Shown one piece after another: positions 9,105 through 18,111 of a stretch of DNA of 64,000 nucleotides. Source of the DNA: an uncultured cyanobacterium (GTDB lineage: Bacteria > Cyanobacteriota > Cyanobacteriia > Cyanobacteriales > Nostocaceae); assembly GCA_903903925.1 (NCBI GenBank), contig CAIVAU010000037.1, positions 1-64,000 of the forward strand, read 5' to 3'. Below the pieces are notes generated by a model. It saw only the letters and a program-made list of their open reading frames with translations. It ran no database searches and was not told the DNA's origin. Both the position numbers and the translations under genes were made by a program. Each line of letters starts with the position of its first letter. Position 1 is the first letter of the stretch.

Positions 9105-10112
9105 ATGCCCCATAGCATCTATGTTTTCATCCTTGCTGCTACTTTAGATTATTTCATCGGCGATCCATTGGGTTGGCTTCATCCAGTACAAGTTATGGGG
9201 TGGGTCATTTCTCGCTTTACCAAATTTGCCCATGTGTACTGTCAGGATTCTCTAACACAACGAATAGCTGGAATAGCACTCTCGCTGATCCTAATATTTT
9301 CTAGCGGGCTTTTTGGCTGGTCAGTCATTCAAAGTGCCAGATGGTTACACCCACTCTTGGGAATAACTGTGGAAAGTATTCTCTTAGCTAGTTGTTTTGC
9401 TCTCAAAAGTTTGAGGGTAGCAGCCGAATCAGTTTTACAACCTTTAACAGAAGGACAGTTAGGAGATGCTCGTTCTGTGTTAAGAAATTACGTCGGTCGG
9501 GATACAGAAAACCTCACAGAACCAGAAATTTTGCGAGCCGTTCTCGAAACTGTCACGGAGAACGCCACTGATGGAGTTATGGCTCCACTTTTTTATGCAA
9601 TTGTGGGTGCGTTTATCCCAGTTATAGGTCCAACTCCCTTAGCTTTAGCATATAAAGCGAGTAGTACCCTTGATTCAATGGTGGGCTACAGAGATGCACC
9701 TTATACTTATTTAGGATGGTTTAGTGCGCGGTTAGAAGATTGCTTAACTTGGGTTCCGTGTCGGTTAACGGTGCTGACTCTAGCACTCCTGTCAGGTAAA
9801 CCAAAGCATGTTTGGCAAATTTGTCGAAAATACGCAGTTGCTGACCCTAGCCCTAACTCTGGTTGGAGTGAGTGTGCCTATGCTGCTATTTTGGGTGTGC
9901 AGATGGGAGGTACGAATTGGTATCGTGGGGTGGCTAAACACAAACCACTATTAGGAGAGCCTAAGTATCCGATCACCCCAACTTGCATTGATCAAGCCCT
10001 GCGACTCACTCGATATTGCTTTTTGTTGTGGTTGGGATTAGCGATCGCCTTACAAACTGGGGTGTGGGCTGTAGTGAGTCAAAAATTGATTCACGCCCAC
10101 ATTAGTTTTTAG
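9105..10112 (+). CDS. cobD: Adenosylcobinamide-phosphate synthase CobD/CbiB
   Basis: This integral membrane protein (335 residues from the chosen start) attaches aminopropanol (phosphate) to adenosylcobyric acid in cobalamin biosynthesis. Family motifs are clear: DYFIGDPLGWLHPVQVMG near the N-terminus, VGRDTENLTEPEILRAVLETVTENATDG in the middle, YKASSTLDSMVGY, and DPSPNSGWSECAYAAILGVQMGG. The frame is open from 9027, but the ATG at 9105 is preferred because the family signature begins right after it and upstream starts overlap the Rrf2 gene. The partner genes cobS (45130) and cobU (51781) are in this window but not adjacent. Confidence 0.93.
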   Translation: MPHSIYVFILAATLDYFIGDPLGWLHPVQVMGWVISRFTKFAHVYCQDSLTQRIAGIALSLILIFSSGLFGWSVIQSARWLHPLLGITVESILLASCFALKSLRVAAESVLQPLTEGQLGDARSVLRNYVGRDTENLTEPEILRAVLETVTENATDGVMAPLFYAIVGAFIPVIGPTPLALAYKASSTLDSMVGYRDAPYTYLGWFSARLEDCLTWVPCRLTVLTLALLSGKPKHVWQICRKYAVADPSPNSGWSECAYAAILGVQMGGTNWYRGVAKHKPLLGEPKYPITPTCIDQALRLTRYCFLLWLGLAIALQTGVWAVVSQKLIHAHISF

Positions 10113-10127
10113 ATCTTTATCCCCTGC

Positions 10128-10199
10128 TCCCCTGCTCCCTACTCCCTGCTCCCTGCTCCCTGCTCCCTGCTCCCTGCTCCCTACTCCCTGCTCCCCACT
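10128..10199. repeat. Heptad array (CTGCTCC)n
   Basis: About nine tandem copies of CTGCTCC, with CTACTCC variants, fill the gap between the convergent cobD and the 10198-10641 gene and reach that gene's stop codon. This is a typical short tandemly repeated sequence of filamentous cyanobacteria. Confidence 0.9.
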
Positions 10200-10641
10200 A
10201 ACCAGACTCAGCGCCTTCTTTTTGAATGCCGTTTTTCTCCCGTTTAAGGCTTTCTTCTAGAGCTTGAATTTGTTCCCGTCGCGCTTCCAATTCCAGGGAA
10301 CGACGCGCCAAGTCTTGATTTTGCAATGTCAGGCTTTGCCGCCACTGTTCTGCTCTCTCAGCTTCCTGTTGCAAAAATTCCGGAGTAATACCAGTGGTCA
10401 GGTAGGCTTGCACCAAATCCAGCACCCAGTTTGTGGCTTCTTCTATTTTTTCGATGTCACCAGTGGGGGAAAGCTCTACTAAAACCAGCAATTTCTCCGT
10501 CAGAGAGTTGCTTTTTCCCAGCAGAATGAAAGCTTCTTCTGGAATCATCGCCCATACATTTTCAGCTTCATGACGTGCCAACAGCCTCAGCTGGGGTTGG
10601 TCTAAAAATTCGTTTTTATGTACTTGGGCTAAATACAGCAT
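10198..10641 (-). CDS. Conserved-looking protein of unknown function, coiled-coil C-terminus
   Basis: The 147-residue soluble protein has an N-terminal half rich in short strands (MLYLAQVHKNEF, LLARHEAENVWAMIPEEAF) and a C-terminal half (about 95-140) with strong coiled-coil character (RAEQWRQSLTLQNQDLARRSLELEARREQIQALEESL). I do not recognise a named family. It starts 44 bp after the valS stop on the same strand, so the two may be co-transcribed. The last codons and the stop directly abut a heptad array, so the C-terminus may have been reshaped by repeat insertion. No catalytic motif is visible. Confidence 0.75.
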   Translation of the reverse strand: MLYLAQVHKNEFLDQPQLRLLARHEAENVWAMIPEEAFILLGKSNSLTEKLLVLVELSPTGDIEKIEEATNWVLDLVQAYLTTGITPEFLQQEAERAEQWRQSLTLQNQDLARRSLELEARREQIQALEESLKREKNGIQKEGAESG

Positions 10642-10685
10642 GACGGTTGTTTAAGAAATTGCAAGCATAAAAATGTACATTGATT

Positions 10686-13439
10686 CTATGTTAACCTACG
10701 CAGGCGATCGCGCAAGATTTCTGCTTGTTTTTCTGCTTCTGATCGGGCATCCCTTGCTCCTTGTACCACCTCTGGTGGTGCTTGCTCTACAAAATTAGGT
10801 TTGCTTAACCGAACACTTAGGGAGTTGATTTCCGCTTCTATTTTACTGAGGCGCTTAGCGAGTTTGGCACTGAAGGCTTTAATATCAACCACCCCCGTAA
10901 GAGGAAGTACCACTTGTATCGTACCCACAACACCTGCAACCGCTTCTTCAGATGTCTCTTGCATTTGCTCGCCAGTGATAGTTAAAGTCTCAACCTTTGC
11001 CAAATCTTTAATATAAGACTGTCCAAGATTAAGAATTTGCCGTTCTTTTTCACTTTCGCTTTGCAAATGTACTGTCACTTTCACTCCAGGCTTAACATCT
11101 GCTTCTTGCCTAAGATTGCGAATAGTGCGAATAGTTTCAAACAGCAGACCAAACTGTTCTTCCAGATCCGGATCAATTAGGTTAGTTTCGCTTGCTGGAT
11201 ATGCTTGTAAAGATAAACTCTGCTTGGAATCTGTTGGTTGCTGGGTGAGGGTGTGCCAAATTTCCTCAGTAATGTGAGGCATAAAGGGATGAAGTAGTTT
11301 CAAAACTCCTTCTAGCACGTAGGCAAGGGTTTGTTGTGCCACCCGCCGGGATTCAGGGTTAGCATCTTTTGGTAAACGAGATTTAACAAGTTCAATATAC
11401 CAGTCGCAGAAGTCACCCCAGATAAATTCGTATATTCCCTTCGCTGCTTCTCCTAATCCATAGCTGTCGATATAACTATGAGTTTGTTGGATAACTTGAT
11501 AGTAACGGGAAAAAATCCAGCGATCGCTCAATTCCAAACCCCCCTGCTCCCCTACTCCCTCAGAAAGGTTTAGGAGGTTCGGTTCTTGACCATCTAAATT
11601 CATCATCACAAATCGGGCAGCATTCCACAACTTGTTAGCAAAATTGCGAGACGCCTCCACCGATGACGATTCGTCTGTCTTGCGATTGTAATCTAGGCGG
11701 ATATCCTGACCTGCTCCAGCGACTTCTTTCACCAAAGTATAGCGCAGAGCATCTGTGCCATATTTATCAATTAAAATCAGCGGGTCAATCCCATTACCAG
11801 CGGACTTGGACTGCTTCTTGCCATTTTCATCCAGTACCAACCCATGAATATAAACTGTTTCAAAAGGCATTTGACCTGTAAAATGCCCAGCCATCATCGT
11901 CATTCTGGCAACCCAGAAAAAGATGATATCAAACCCAGTCACTAAAGTACTCGTTGGGTAGTACTTTGCCAAATCTGGAGTTTGTTCCGGCCATCCCAAA
12001 GTTGAAAAGGGCCAAAGTCCAGAAGAAAACCAAGTGTCCAGCACATCTGGATCTCGTTCTATCTTGACATTTTCTCCAAACTGTGATACAGCTTTTTCCC
12101 GTGCCTCTACCTCCGACTTTGCCACCACAAACGGTGTATGGTCGGTAATTTCTCCCGCAGTTTCACTCGTCACGTACCAAGCGGGAATTTGGTGTCCCCA
12201 CCACAGCTGACGGGAAATACACCAATCCTTAATTTTCACCAACCAGTCACGATAGACCTTAGTCCAACGTTGAGGGACAAAATCTGGAGAATTTTTCTGG
12301 TCAAGGAAAGAGAGCGCCTGTTCTGCCAAAGGGCGAATTTTGACAAACCATTGAGTCGAGAGGAGAGGTTCAATGGGGACTTTACCGCGATCGCTATAGG
12401 GAACAGTATGCTGATAATCTTCCACCTTCACCAAAAAATCATCTGCCTCTAACCGAGAAACCACATTCTTACGAGCAACAAAACGGTCTTGTCCTTGAAA
12501 TGTACCAGCATTTTCATTGAGAGTGCCGTTCTTATTCATAATGTTAATAAACGGCAAGTTGTGACGCTTACCCATTTCAAAATCATTCGGATCGTGGGCA
12601 GGAGTCACCTTGACACAACCCGTTCCGAAAGTAGGATCAACCAACTCATCAGCAATGATTGGGATTTCGCGATTCATAATTGGCAGAGTCACAGTCTTGC
12701 CAATCAAGTGCTGATAGCGGTCATCATTGGGATTCACCGCCACCGCAGTATCACCCAGCATAGTTTCTGGGCGCGTCGTCGCCACCTCTACATAACCAGA
12801 AGCATCCGTGAGAGGATAGCGGAAGTGCCAAAGATGACCATTAACCGTCTGATTTTCCACCTCCACATCAGACACAGCAGACTGAGTCGCTGGACACCAG
12901 TTCACCAAGTACTCACCTCGGTAAATTAACCCTTCCTCATAGAGGCGAACAAAAGCTTCTAAAACTGCTTTGGATAAACCTTCATCTAGAGTAAACCGTT
13001 CCCGTGACCAGTCTACCGAGACACCCAGACGTCGGAGCTGATTAACAATAGTTCCCCCAGATTCTGCTTTCCACTGCCAAGTCCGTTCCAGAAACTTCTC
13101 GCGTCCTAATTCGTAGCGAGTTTTACCCTCTGCTTTAAGTTGCTTTTCCAGCATTGTATGCACACCGATACTGGCGTGGTCAGTTCCGGGTAGCCAGAGG
13201 GTATTGCGTCCTTTCATTCTGTGGTAGCGCACAAGGACATCGATTAGCGCACCTTCAAAAGCATGTCCCATGTGCAAACTCCCAGTCACATTCGGTGGTG
13301 GAATCACAATGCAGTAGGGTTCGCCGCTGCTGTTGGGGTCAGCCTTATAGATTTGGTTTTCTTCCCAAAATTTTTGCCACTTGCATTCAGTTGAGAAGGG
13401 GTCGTAAAGACTAGGGAGGTTCGTTGTTGTTTCGGTCAT
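10686..13439 (-). CDS. valS: Valyl-tRNA synthetase
   Basis: The 917-residue class I aminoacyl-tRNA synthetase charges tRNA-Val with valine. The HIGH signature is present as [14 protein letters not shown] (about residue 48), and the KMSKS loop reads [14 protein letters not shown], with glutamine in place of methionine. Editing-domain sequences ([17 protein letters not shown]) lie at about 220-240, the anticodon-binding domain follows from about 630, and the C-terminal coiled coil typical of ValRS is at about 850-915. A length near 900-950 is normal. It is the first gene of a probable two-gene unit with the 10198-10641 gene. Confidence 0.97.
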   Translation of the reverse strand: MTETTTNLPSLYDPFSTECKWQKFWEENQIYKADPNSSGEPYCIVIPPPNVTGSLHMGHAFEGALIDVLVRYHRMKGRNTLWLPGTDHASIGVHTMLEKQLKAEGKTRYELGREKFLERTWQWKAESGGTIVNQLRRLGVSVDWSRERFTLDEGLSKAVLEAFVRLYEEGLIYRGEYLVNWCPATQSAVSDVEVENQTVNGHLWHFRYPLTDASGYVEVATTRPETMLGDTAVAVNPNDDRYQHLIGKTVTLPIMNREIPIIADELVDPTFGTGCVKVTPAHDPNDFEMGKRHNLPFINIMNKNGTLNENAGTFQGQDRFVARKNVVSRLEADDFLVKVEDYQHTVPYSDRGKVPIEPLLSTQWFVKIRPLAEQALSFLDQKNSPDFVPQRWTKVYRDWLVKIKDWCISRQLWWGHQIPAWYVTSETAGEITDHTPFVVAKSEVEAREKAVSQFGENVKIERDPDVLDTWFSSGLWPFSTLGWPEQTPDLAKYYPTSTLVTGFDIIFFWVARMTMMAGHFTGQMPFETVYIHGLVLDENGKKQSKSAGNGIDPLILIDKYGTDALRYTLVKEVAGAGQDIRLDYNRKTDESSSVEASRNFANKLWNAARFVMMNLDGQEPNLLNLSEGVGEQGGLELSDRWIFSRYYQVIQQTHSYIDSYGLGEAAKGIYEFIWGDFCDWYIELVKSRLPKDANPESRRVAQQTLAYVLEGVLKLLHPFMPHITEEIWHTLTQQPTDSKQSLSLQAYPASETNLIDPDLEEQFGLLFETIRTIRNLRQEADVKPGVKVTVHLQSESEKERQILNLGQSYIKDLAKVETLTITGEQMQETSEEAVAGVVGTIQVVLPLTGVVDIKAFSAKLAKRLSKIEAEINSLSVRLSKPNFVEQAPPEVVQGARDARSEAEKQAEILRDRLRRLT

Positions 13440-13595
13440 GCGGGGAACAGAAAGACTTTTATAAATTTTGCCACAAGGGAATAGGAGTTAGGAGTTAGGA
13501 GTACTCTCCACTCCCCACTCTCCTCTAGTAATTTCTCGGAGATCTTGCACTAAAATCCCAACACTGGTACTGTTAAGTATGAAACATATTTCTTA

Positions 13596-13853
13596 TGTTT
13601 TGCTGACAAAGCATCTATCAATAGCGCATTCATAAATCAACCATTGGCGATCGACGATTATATTGCGCCAAGCGATACAACCTGTCCTGCTCCCAATGTA
13701 TCTCCGGCTAACGGTGTCCTCAAGGGTAGTGGGTTGCCAGGTGGTTGTACTGAAGATATCGTACACCGCTTTTATCAAGAGCAGTACCATCTCAATGGTG
13801 GACAGCAGAACCGCTATGTTACGGGTAGTGATGCAGTGATGCCGTTGGGTTAA
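13596..13853 (+). pseudogene. Fragment of a phosphoesterase-family (PF04185-like) gene
   Basis: An open stretch of about 85 codons without a good start reads INQPLAIDDYIAPSDTTC and then GLPGGCTEDIVHRFYQEQY followed by NRYVTGSDAV before a stop. From memory, the GLPGGCTED-VHR-YQEQY and RYVTGSDA segments belong to secreted phosphoesterases of the acid-phosphatase/phospholipase C group, which are several hundred residues long. Both ends are missing, so this is a remnant. The rest of the 13440-14149 gap holds a heptad repeat near 13485 and no other recognisable gene. Confidence 0.5.
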
Positions 13854-14149
13854 CTGTGGGTCACTAAAGCACAACTAGAAGCCTTCTAAGTCGTGTTACA
13901 AAATTTTACCGAAGAAAGGCAGAGGGCAGCTATGCTGAAGGCAGAAGGGAAGAGATCTAAGGATGTGCCCGATGCCACTGGGAGTAGCGCCCCTAACTTT
14001 AGTTATGAAAAATAAAGAAAATATGTATTTCGCTCTGGCGTAGCACAAGAAATACTGCATCCTTAGTAAATCCCCTGAATTTATTTATGGGGATTCCTTC
14101 TGCCTTCTTACTTCTGCCTTCTTAAATAATTGGTATTATTCTCGCCGAC

Positions 14150-14791
14150 TTACTTATTGTCGAACCAAACCTCTAAGTCTCTCACCGAAGTAAAATCAAG
14201 TAACGCCTCACCTAAATTCTCCAACTCAGTAGTTGATAAATTTTGAATCCGCTCTTGCAAATGGGGAGTTAGCATCCCAACACGATAGTTAAGTTGGCGC
14301 AAAATTAGTACCATAGCTTCCTGTTTTTTTCCTTGTTCGATTCCTTGTTCGATTCCTTGTTCGATTCCTCGTTCAATTCCTTGTTCAATTCCTTGTTCCA
14401 TCCAACTGGTAATAATCTGCATCACTCCCTCCTGTTGTCTTGGTTCAATGCTAGCAAGTTGCTCAGAAAACAGTGCTGTTTCTTGAGCATTTAGTTTAAG
14501 GTAGGTGTCAATAAATCCGGAAATCAACTCTACTTGTGCAGGATTTAATCCTAAACTGGAAAGTAGTTGTAGTGATAATAGCTTAACTTGATGACGTTCA
14601 GCTTTATCCATCCGCATCTTTGCCATCAATGCACTAGCTACGGGATTTCTCTTATTGACAAAGTCCTGCCAGTGTAATTGATTTAGTTGAATGACTGCGT
14701 AATTGAACTCTAGTACAGTCTTGCCAAACAATTCTATGCGATAGGAATTTGGTTCAATTTTGGTAGGTGCATCGTAGGAATAAATGACAAG
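14150..14791 (-). pseudogene. DUF4351-type (Rpn/PD-(D/E)XK-related) protein lacking its N-terminus
   Basis: The frame is open from 14791 to the stop at 14150. A translatable TTG at 14731 would give 193 residues, but family sequence continues upstream (VIYSYDAPTKIEPNSYRIEL) until an in-frame TAA at 14792-14794. The nuclease-like N-terminal half that such proteins carry is therefore missing. What remains is the helical middle (NPVASALMAKMRMDKAERHQVK, about 30-50 from the TTG), an (EQGI) repeat (about 112-137) and the DUF4351 C-terminus (LRQLNYRVGMLTPHLQERIQNLSTTELENLGEALLDF). Rpn-like proteins promote recombination or act as nucleases; this one is probably inactive. Confidence 0.75.
14334..14400 (-). 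repeat. 12-bp tandem repeat coding (EQGI)n
   Basis: Five to six near-identical 12-bp units (attccttgttcg and variants) encode repeated Glu-Gln-Gly-Ile/Arg. The array is in frame and would change protein length by four residues per unit, a common feature just before the DUF4351 domain. Confidence 0.8.
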
Positions 14792-15005
14792 TTAAGACCT
14801 ATAGCACCCGGTAGATTTTGGGTGCTAGGTGCTTAAGACACTGGAAGACGACCTCGTATCAACGGACTTGATCTCTTAGCCATGAATGCACGTCCAAGGC
14901 TCCAGCATAGAATGAACTAGCTCTGATTTGGGAACAATAGTCACATACTGTTAAAACAGTATCAGAAAACTTAGCGTCAAAAAACAGCCTCACCAAACTT
15001 CACCA

Positions 15006-16364
15006 ATGCAAATTTGGACACCAAATCAACTGGTGCAAAAGGGTAGATTCACGATCCAAAAAATCCTTGGTAGCGGTGGCTTCGGTATTACCTATACTGC
15101 TATAGATCAGCGAACTGGTAAATTGTTGGTCATCAAAACCCTTAAGCACGTACAACAAATCAAGCAGGACTTCCAGCAGCGACAGGTAAAGTTTATGAAT
15201 GAAGCGCTGCAATTAGCCAATTGTAAGCATCCTCATGTTGTACAAGTTCATGAGATCATCGACGAAAATGGACTTTTGGGGATAGTGATGGAATATATTG
15301 ATGGTGTAGACTTAAACACTTATGTTGATGAGCGTGGACGATTATCAGAAGATGAAGCACTACGCTACATTGACCAAGTGGGGCAAGCTCTAGAATATGT
15401 CCACTCCCAAGGGTTTTTACATCGGGATATCAAGCCCCATAATATTATATTGCGCCGTGGAAAACAAGAAGCAGTATTGATTGATTTTGGCCTTGCCCGT
15501 GAGTTTGGTACTGGTGAAGTACTCAGCATGATGAGTGACAGAACGGAGGGTTATACACCCATTGAACAGTACAACAGTAAGGGCAATTTTGGTGCTTATA
15601 CTGATGTTTATGGTTTAGCCGCAACATTGTATTTTTTGCTGACAGGTAATGCGCCCAAAGCTGCTGACGAAGAGATAGTCACATCTTTTCGTCGTAAGTA
15701 TGATCACCAACAATTACCACCGCCAAAGGAATATAACCCCTATATGAGCGATCGCATCAATCAGGCTATTCTCAAGGGGATGGAGTTAGAACCGCAAAAT
15801 AGACCACAGACGGTGTTAGAGTTTCGGACATTGCTAGATCTGGGTAGTGGGGAATCTTCATCAATCAAATTAATCACCGCCAAAATGGACTACACCCAAC
15901 TGCGCGATTTACTTGCTGCGGGTAAATGGCGAGAAGCGGATCAGGAAACAGGGCGAGTGATGCTAGCAGTAGCGCGGAGAAAAAAGGAAGGTTGGCTGAA
16001 TGCAGTACATATTGACAACTTTCCCTGCGAAGACCTGAGTATTATGAACCAACTTTGGGTAAAGTACAGTCATGGACGATTTGGCTTCTCCGAGCAAAAG
16101 CGCATTTATCAAAGTCTGGGTGGAACCAGAAGTTACGACGAAAAAATTTGGCAAGGGTTTGGCGATCGCGTTGGCTGGCGTCGTGGTGAGGAGTGGTTGT
16201 ACTACAAAGACTTGACTTTTAACCTATCAGCACCTGTAGCCCACCTCCCAACTTGTTGTCCCGACTCTCCTCACATCATAAGGTTTGGTGGTGGGCTTTG
16301 GTTTTGGTTTGGTTCACTGGTGATTTCTTCTCTCGCGTCGAGGCTGGCAAAATGTAACATATAA
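15006..16364 (+). CDS. Ser/Thr protein kinase with C-terminal GUN4 domain
   Basis: The 452-residue fusion has a complete Hanks-type kinase (about 13-280): glycine loop GSGGFG (22-27), Lys44, alpha-C Glu66, HRDIKPHN with catalytic Asp141, and IDFG with Asp160. A GUN4 domain follows from about 300 (YTQLRDLLAAGKWREADQET, then FGFSEQKRIYQSLGGTRSYD and GDRVGWRRG). Stand-alone GUN4 binds protoporphyrin IX and Mg-protoporphyrin and stimulates Mg-chelatase. Kinase-GUN4 fusions are known in cyanobacteria, and a tetrapyrrole-responsive kinase is a reasonable inference but untested. No transmembrane helix is evident. A partial second copy of the GUN4 part lies 1.1 kb downstream. Confidence 0.92.
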   Translation: MQIWTPNQLVQKGRFTIQKILGSGGFGITYTAIDQRTGKLLVIKTLKHVQQIKQDFQQRQVKFMNEALQLANCKHPHVVQVHEIIDENGLLGIVMEYIDGVDLNTYVDERGRLSEDEALRYIDQVGQALEYVHSQGFLHRDIKPHNIILRRGKQEAVLIDFGLAREFGTGEVLSMMSDRTEGYTPIEQYNSKGNFGAYTDVYGLAATLYFLLTGNAPKAADEEIVTSFRRKYDHQQLPPPKEYNPYMSDRINQAILKGMELEPQNRPQTVLEFRTLLDLGSGESSSIKLITAKMDYTQLRDLLAAGKWREADQETGRVMLAVARRKKEGWLNAVHIDNFPCEDLSIMNQLWVKYSHGRFGFSEQKRIYQSLGGTRSYDEKIWQGFGDRVGWRRGEEWLYYKDLTFNLSAPVAHLPTCCPDSPHIIRFGGGLWFWFGSLVISSLASRLAKCNI

Positions 16365-16456
16365 AGCTTTAATATTCTGAATCGGTTGTAGACTCAGGCG
16401 ATAGCCGAGATTGTGCAGGATAAGGCTGATGGTTCGATCGCGCTAGAAGATTACCT

Positions 16457-16511
16457 ATCTAATTAACCGCAGAGGCGCAGAGGACACGGAGATCTGAGTT
16501 AGAGAGATTTA
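16457..16511. repeat. Dispersed repeat, copy 2 (inverted relative to copy 1)
   Basis: Reverse complement of 1605-1661, with the core CCGCAGAGGCGCAGAG and flanking gacacggagatctgagtta conserved and only a few differences. It sits directly upstream of a toxin gene lacking its N-terminus, so the repeat may mark the deletion point. Confidence 0.85.
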
Positions 16512-16519
16512 GGTAATTT

Positions 16520-16732
16520 TTGACGGGGGAGGGAGTAGTTTGGTTCTTTTGCTCTGACCTATTTAACGAAGCTAAAAATTATTACAATAGTAGAATTAAA
16601 AGCTTACGAGGAATATCTAGATCTCAATACCGCCTTCGAGTTGATGAAATACGAGTTTTCTACGATGTCACTGATGAGGTTGTAGAGATTTTTGCAGAGG
16701 CAGAAACTTGGTTAGCAGAACAAGGAGAATGA
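16520..16732 (+). pseudogene. RelE/ParE-type toxin, truncated
   Basis: The frame starts only at a TTG next to the dispersed repeat. The first 18 or so residues are not toxin-like; after that the sequence is typical of RelE/ParE ribonuclease or gyrase toxins (YYNSRIKSLRGISRSQYRLRVDEIRVFYDVTDEVVEIF). About 30 N-terminal residues of the family are missing. The end reads EIFAEAETWLAEQGE, where relatives usually carry an extra short strand between the two parts. The stop is followed 1 nt later by the Phd-type antitoxin gene. It is probably a dead toxin kept beside its antitoxin. Confidence 0.7.
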
Positions 16733-16733
16733 G

Positions 16734-16958
16734 ATGAAGGAAGTAGTCTTAGCGGAAATTCAGCGTGATTTATCTAGATATTTAGAGTTGGCTGAAACCG
16801 AAGAAATTATTATTATCAATAATGGTAAACCAATTGGAATTTTAATCGGCTTACAGTCAGATGATGATTTGTTTGATTACCAATTAGAAAATGATTCGCG
16901 GTTTTTAAATCGTATTCAGAAATCACGGCAAACGTCAAAAAGATCAAGTGACTGCTGA
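16734..16958 (+). CDS. Phd/YefM-family antitoxin, C-terminus altered
   Basis: The 74-residue product begins with a Phd/YefM DNA-binding fold (VVLAEIQRDLSRYLELAETEEIIIINNGKPIGILIGLQSDDD), which normally represses its own operon, followed by the acidic toxin-binding tail (FDYQLENDSRFLNRIQKSRQ). The last 8 or so residues (TSKRSSDC) are unlike the family, and at that point another frame carries the end of a DUF4258 gene. The C-terminus therefore appears to come from a deletion junction between two toxin-antitoxin loci. The toxin upstream is truncated. Confidence 0.7.
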   Translation: MKEVVLAEIQRDLSRYLELAETEEIIIINNGKPIGILIGLQSDDDLFDYQLENDSRFLNRIQKSRQTSKRSSDC

Positions 16959-17067
16959 ATTAAAATATCGTATTCGAGGAACAAGCGAAGACGGCATAGA
17001 AGTAGAGGTCATTGCTAAACTGAGTTTGATGGGAAAGTTAGTTATCATTACCGTATATCGGGTCTAA
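16909..17067 (+). pseudogene. DUF4258-like fragment (3' end only)
   Basis: The frame is open from 16909 to TAA at 17065-17067 with no good start. The readable part (DQVTAELKYRIRGTSEDGIE, then VIAKLSLMGKLVIITVYRV) resembles the end of DUF4258 proteins, which are commonly encoded just before a YgiT-type zinc-finger protein, as here. The N-terminal half with the conserved His/Arg residues is missing. It overlaps the 3' end of the Phd gene in another frame. The assignment is from memory of the family. Confidence 0.55.
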
Positions 17068-17081
17068 GATGGGGAAAGGCA

Positions 17082-17336
17082 ATGCAAAAGTGTGATATTT
17101 GCGGAAGTGAAGGAGTCAATATCCGCAGGGTTTCTCGGACGTATGGCAAAGGAGAAGACTTGCTGGTTATTGAGAATATTCCTGTCATCAGTTGTTCTCA
17201 TTGTGGTGAAAGCTACCTCACAGCAGGAACTTTGCATGAAATTGAAAGAATTAAGCGCAACCGGAAAAACTTGGCTATTGCACGTTTTGTAGAAGTGGCT
17301 AAATTTGATGAGGGAAACTCGCCTGTTGCTGTATAG
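17082..17336 (+). CDS. YgiT-type zinc-finger protein (MqsA-like antitoxin half)
   Basis: The 84-residue protein carries two CxxC pairs, CDIC (Cys4, Cys7) and CSHC (Cys38, Cys41), enclosing a beta-rich segment (VSRTYGKGEDLLVIENIPVI), and then YLTAGTLHEIERIKRNRK. This is the YgiT-type zinc finger of the MqsA N-terminal domain. Here it lacks a helix-turn-helix half, as usual for the short cyanobacterial forms paired with DUF4258. Its partner upstream survives only as a 3' fragment, so the module is probably non-functional as a pair. The stop is followed by a GGAGTCA heptad. Confidence 0.8.
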   Translation: MQKCDICGSEGVNIRRVSRTYGKGEDLLVIENIPVISCSHCGESYLTAGTLHEIERIKRNRKNLAIARFVEVAKFDEGNSPVAV

Positions 17337-17477
17337 GTAAGAATTCAGGAGTCAGGAGTCAGATTTTTTAAAACGAAGAATACCCGGTGAGTAGTCAGAG
17401 ATTCTAGCTTGGTAGGTGTATCCTATGCGTACAGTTGATAATTGCCCCAATGACAGTGCATGATAAAAGTACGTTAA

Positions 17478-17735
17478 CGTTTTGGGTTCTCTGTGCAAAA
17501 GCGCATTTATCAAAGTCTGGGTGGAACTAGAAGTTACGACAGCAAAATTTGGGAAGCATTTGGCGATCGCGTTGGCTGGTATTCTGGGGAGAAGTGCTTC
17601 TTGTACTACGACGACTTGACTTTCGACATATCAGCACCTGTAGCCCACCTCCCCATCACCCGTATGCGACATTTCGATCCGGTTATTATAGGTATTTCTT
17701 CTCTCACGTCGAGACTTGTAAAATGTAACAGATAA
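17478..17735 (+). pseudogene. Detached GUN4 C-terminal fragment
   Basis: This stretch duplicates the 3' part of the GUN4 domain at 16079-16360: KRIYQSLGGTRSYDSKIWEAFGDRVGW, then LYYDDLTFDISAPVAHLP and SSLTSRLVKCN. Nucleotide identity is highest over KRIYQSLGGTRSYD. An ATG-less start at 17493 would give 80 residues, too short for a GUN4 fold. The 17337-17877 interval otherwise has a heptad repeat near 17345 and no gene I recognise. Confidence 0.8.
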
Positions 17736-17877
17736 CGCTTACAGATTTTTGTGAAGATTTATAACTGCTCCGTTTTCCACGAAGTCTTGCAGATTATGGG
17801 TTTTCGATACCTGGACTGCTTCATTCTCTAAAAATTATTACAATAGAAAAACATCTCATAAGTCCCGTCGATAAAGT

Positions 17878-18111
17878 ATGACGACTGAAATTGCCAGACC
17901 TTCATCCTTACTTGGCAGCATCAGAGTTGAAAAGGTAGATAATTTTCATCTTTTCAAATTTAATGATCGACTGCAAGTGCGGATGGAAGAACTGTTGGAA
18001 CGCAAAAAGGCTGATTTACTCACTCCAGAAGAAGTTATAGAACTTGAGGAAATTGGAGAACTAGACAGGATCTTCACCCATATAAATGCAATGCTAGTAG
18101 CTCAAAGATGA
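17878..18111 (+). CDS. Small acidic protein preceding an HNH-type gene
   Basis: The 77-residue protein begins MTTEIARPSSLLGSIRVEKVD and has a helical, acidic core (MEELLERKKADLLTPEEVIELEEIGELDRIFTHINA). Similar small proteins sit directly before HNH endonuclease genes in cyanobacterial genomes (from memory). Here its TGA overlaps the ATG of an HNH-like start (ATGA at 18108-18111), but that downstream gene is broken. It could be a partner or antidote of the nuclease; nothing in the sequence proves it. Confidence 0.65.
   Translation: MTTEIARPSSLLGSIRVEKVDNFHLFKFNDRLQVRMEELLERKKADLLTPEEVIELEEIGELDRIFTHINAMLVAQR

Noticed and set aside
12138-12929. Long plus-strand frames inside valS
   Set aside because: Antisense shadows of a conserved gene, with no protein features of their own.
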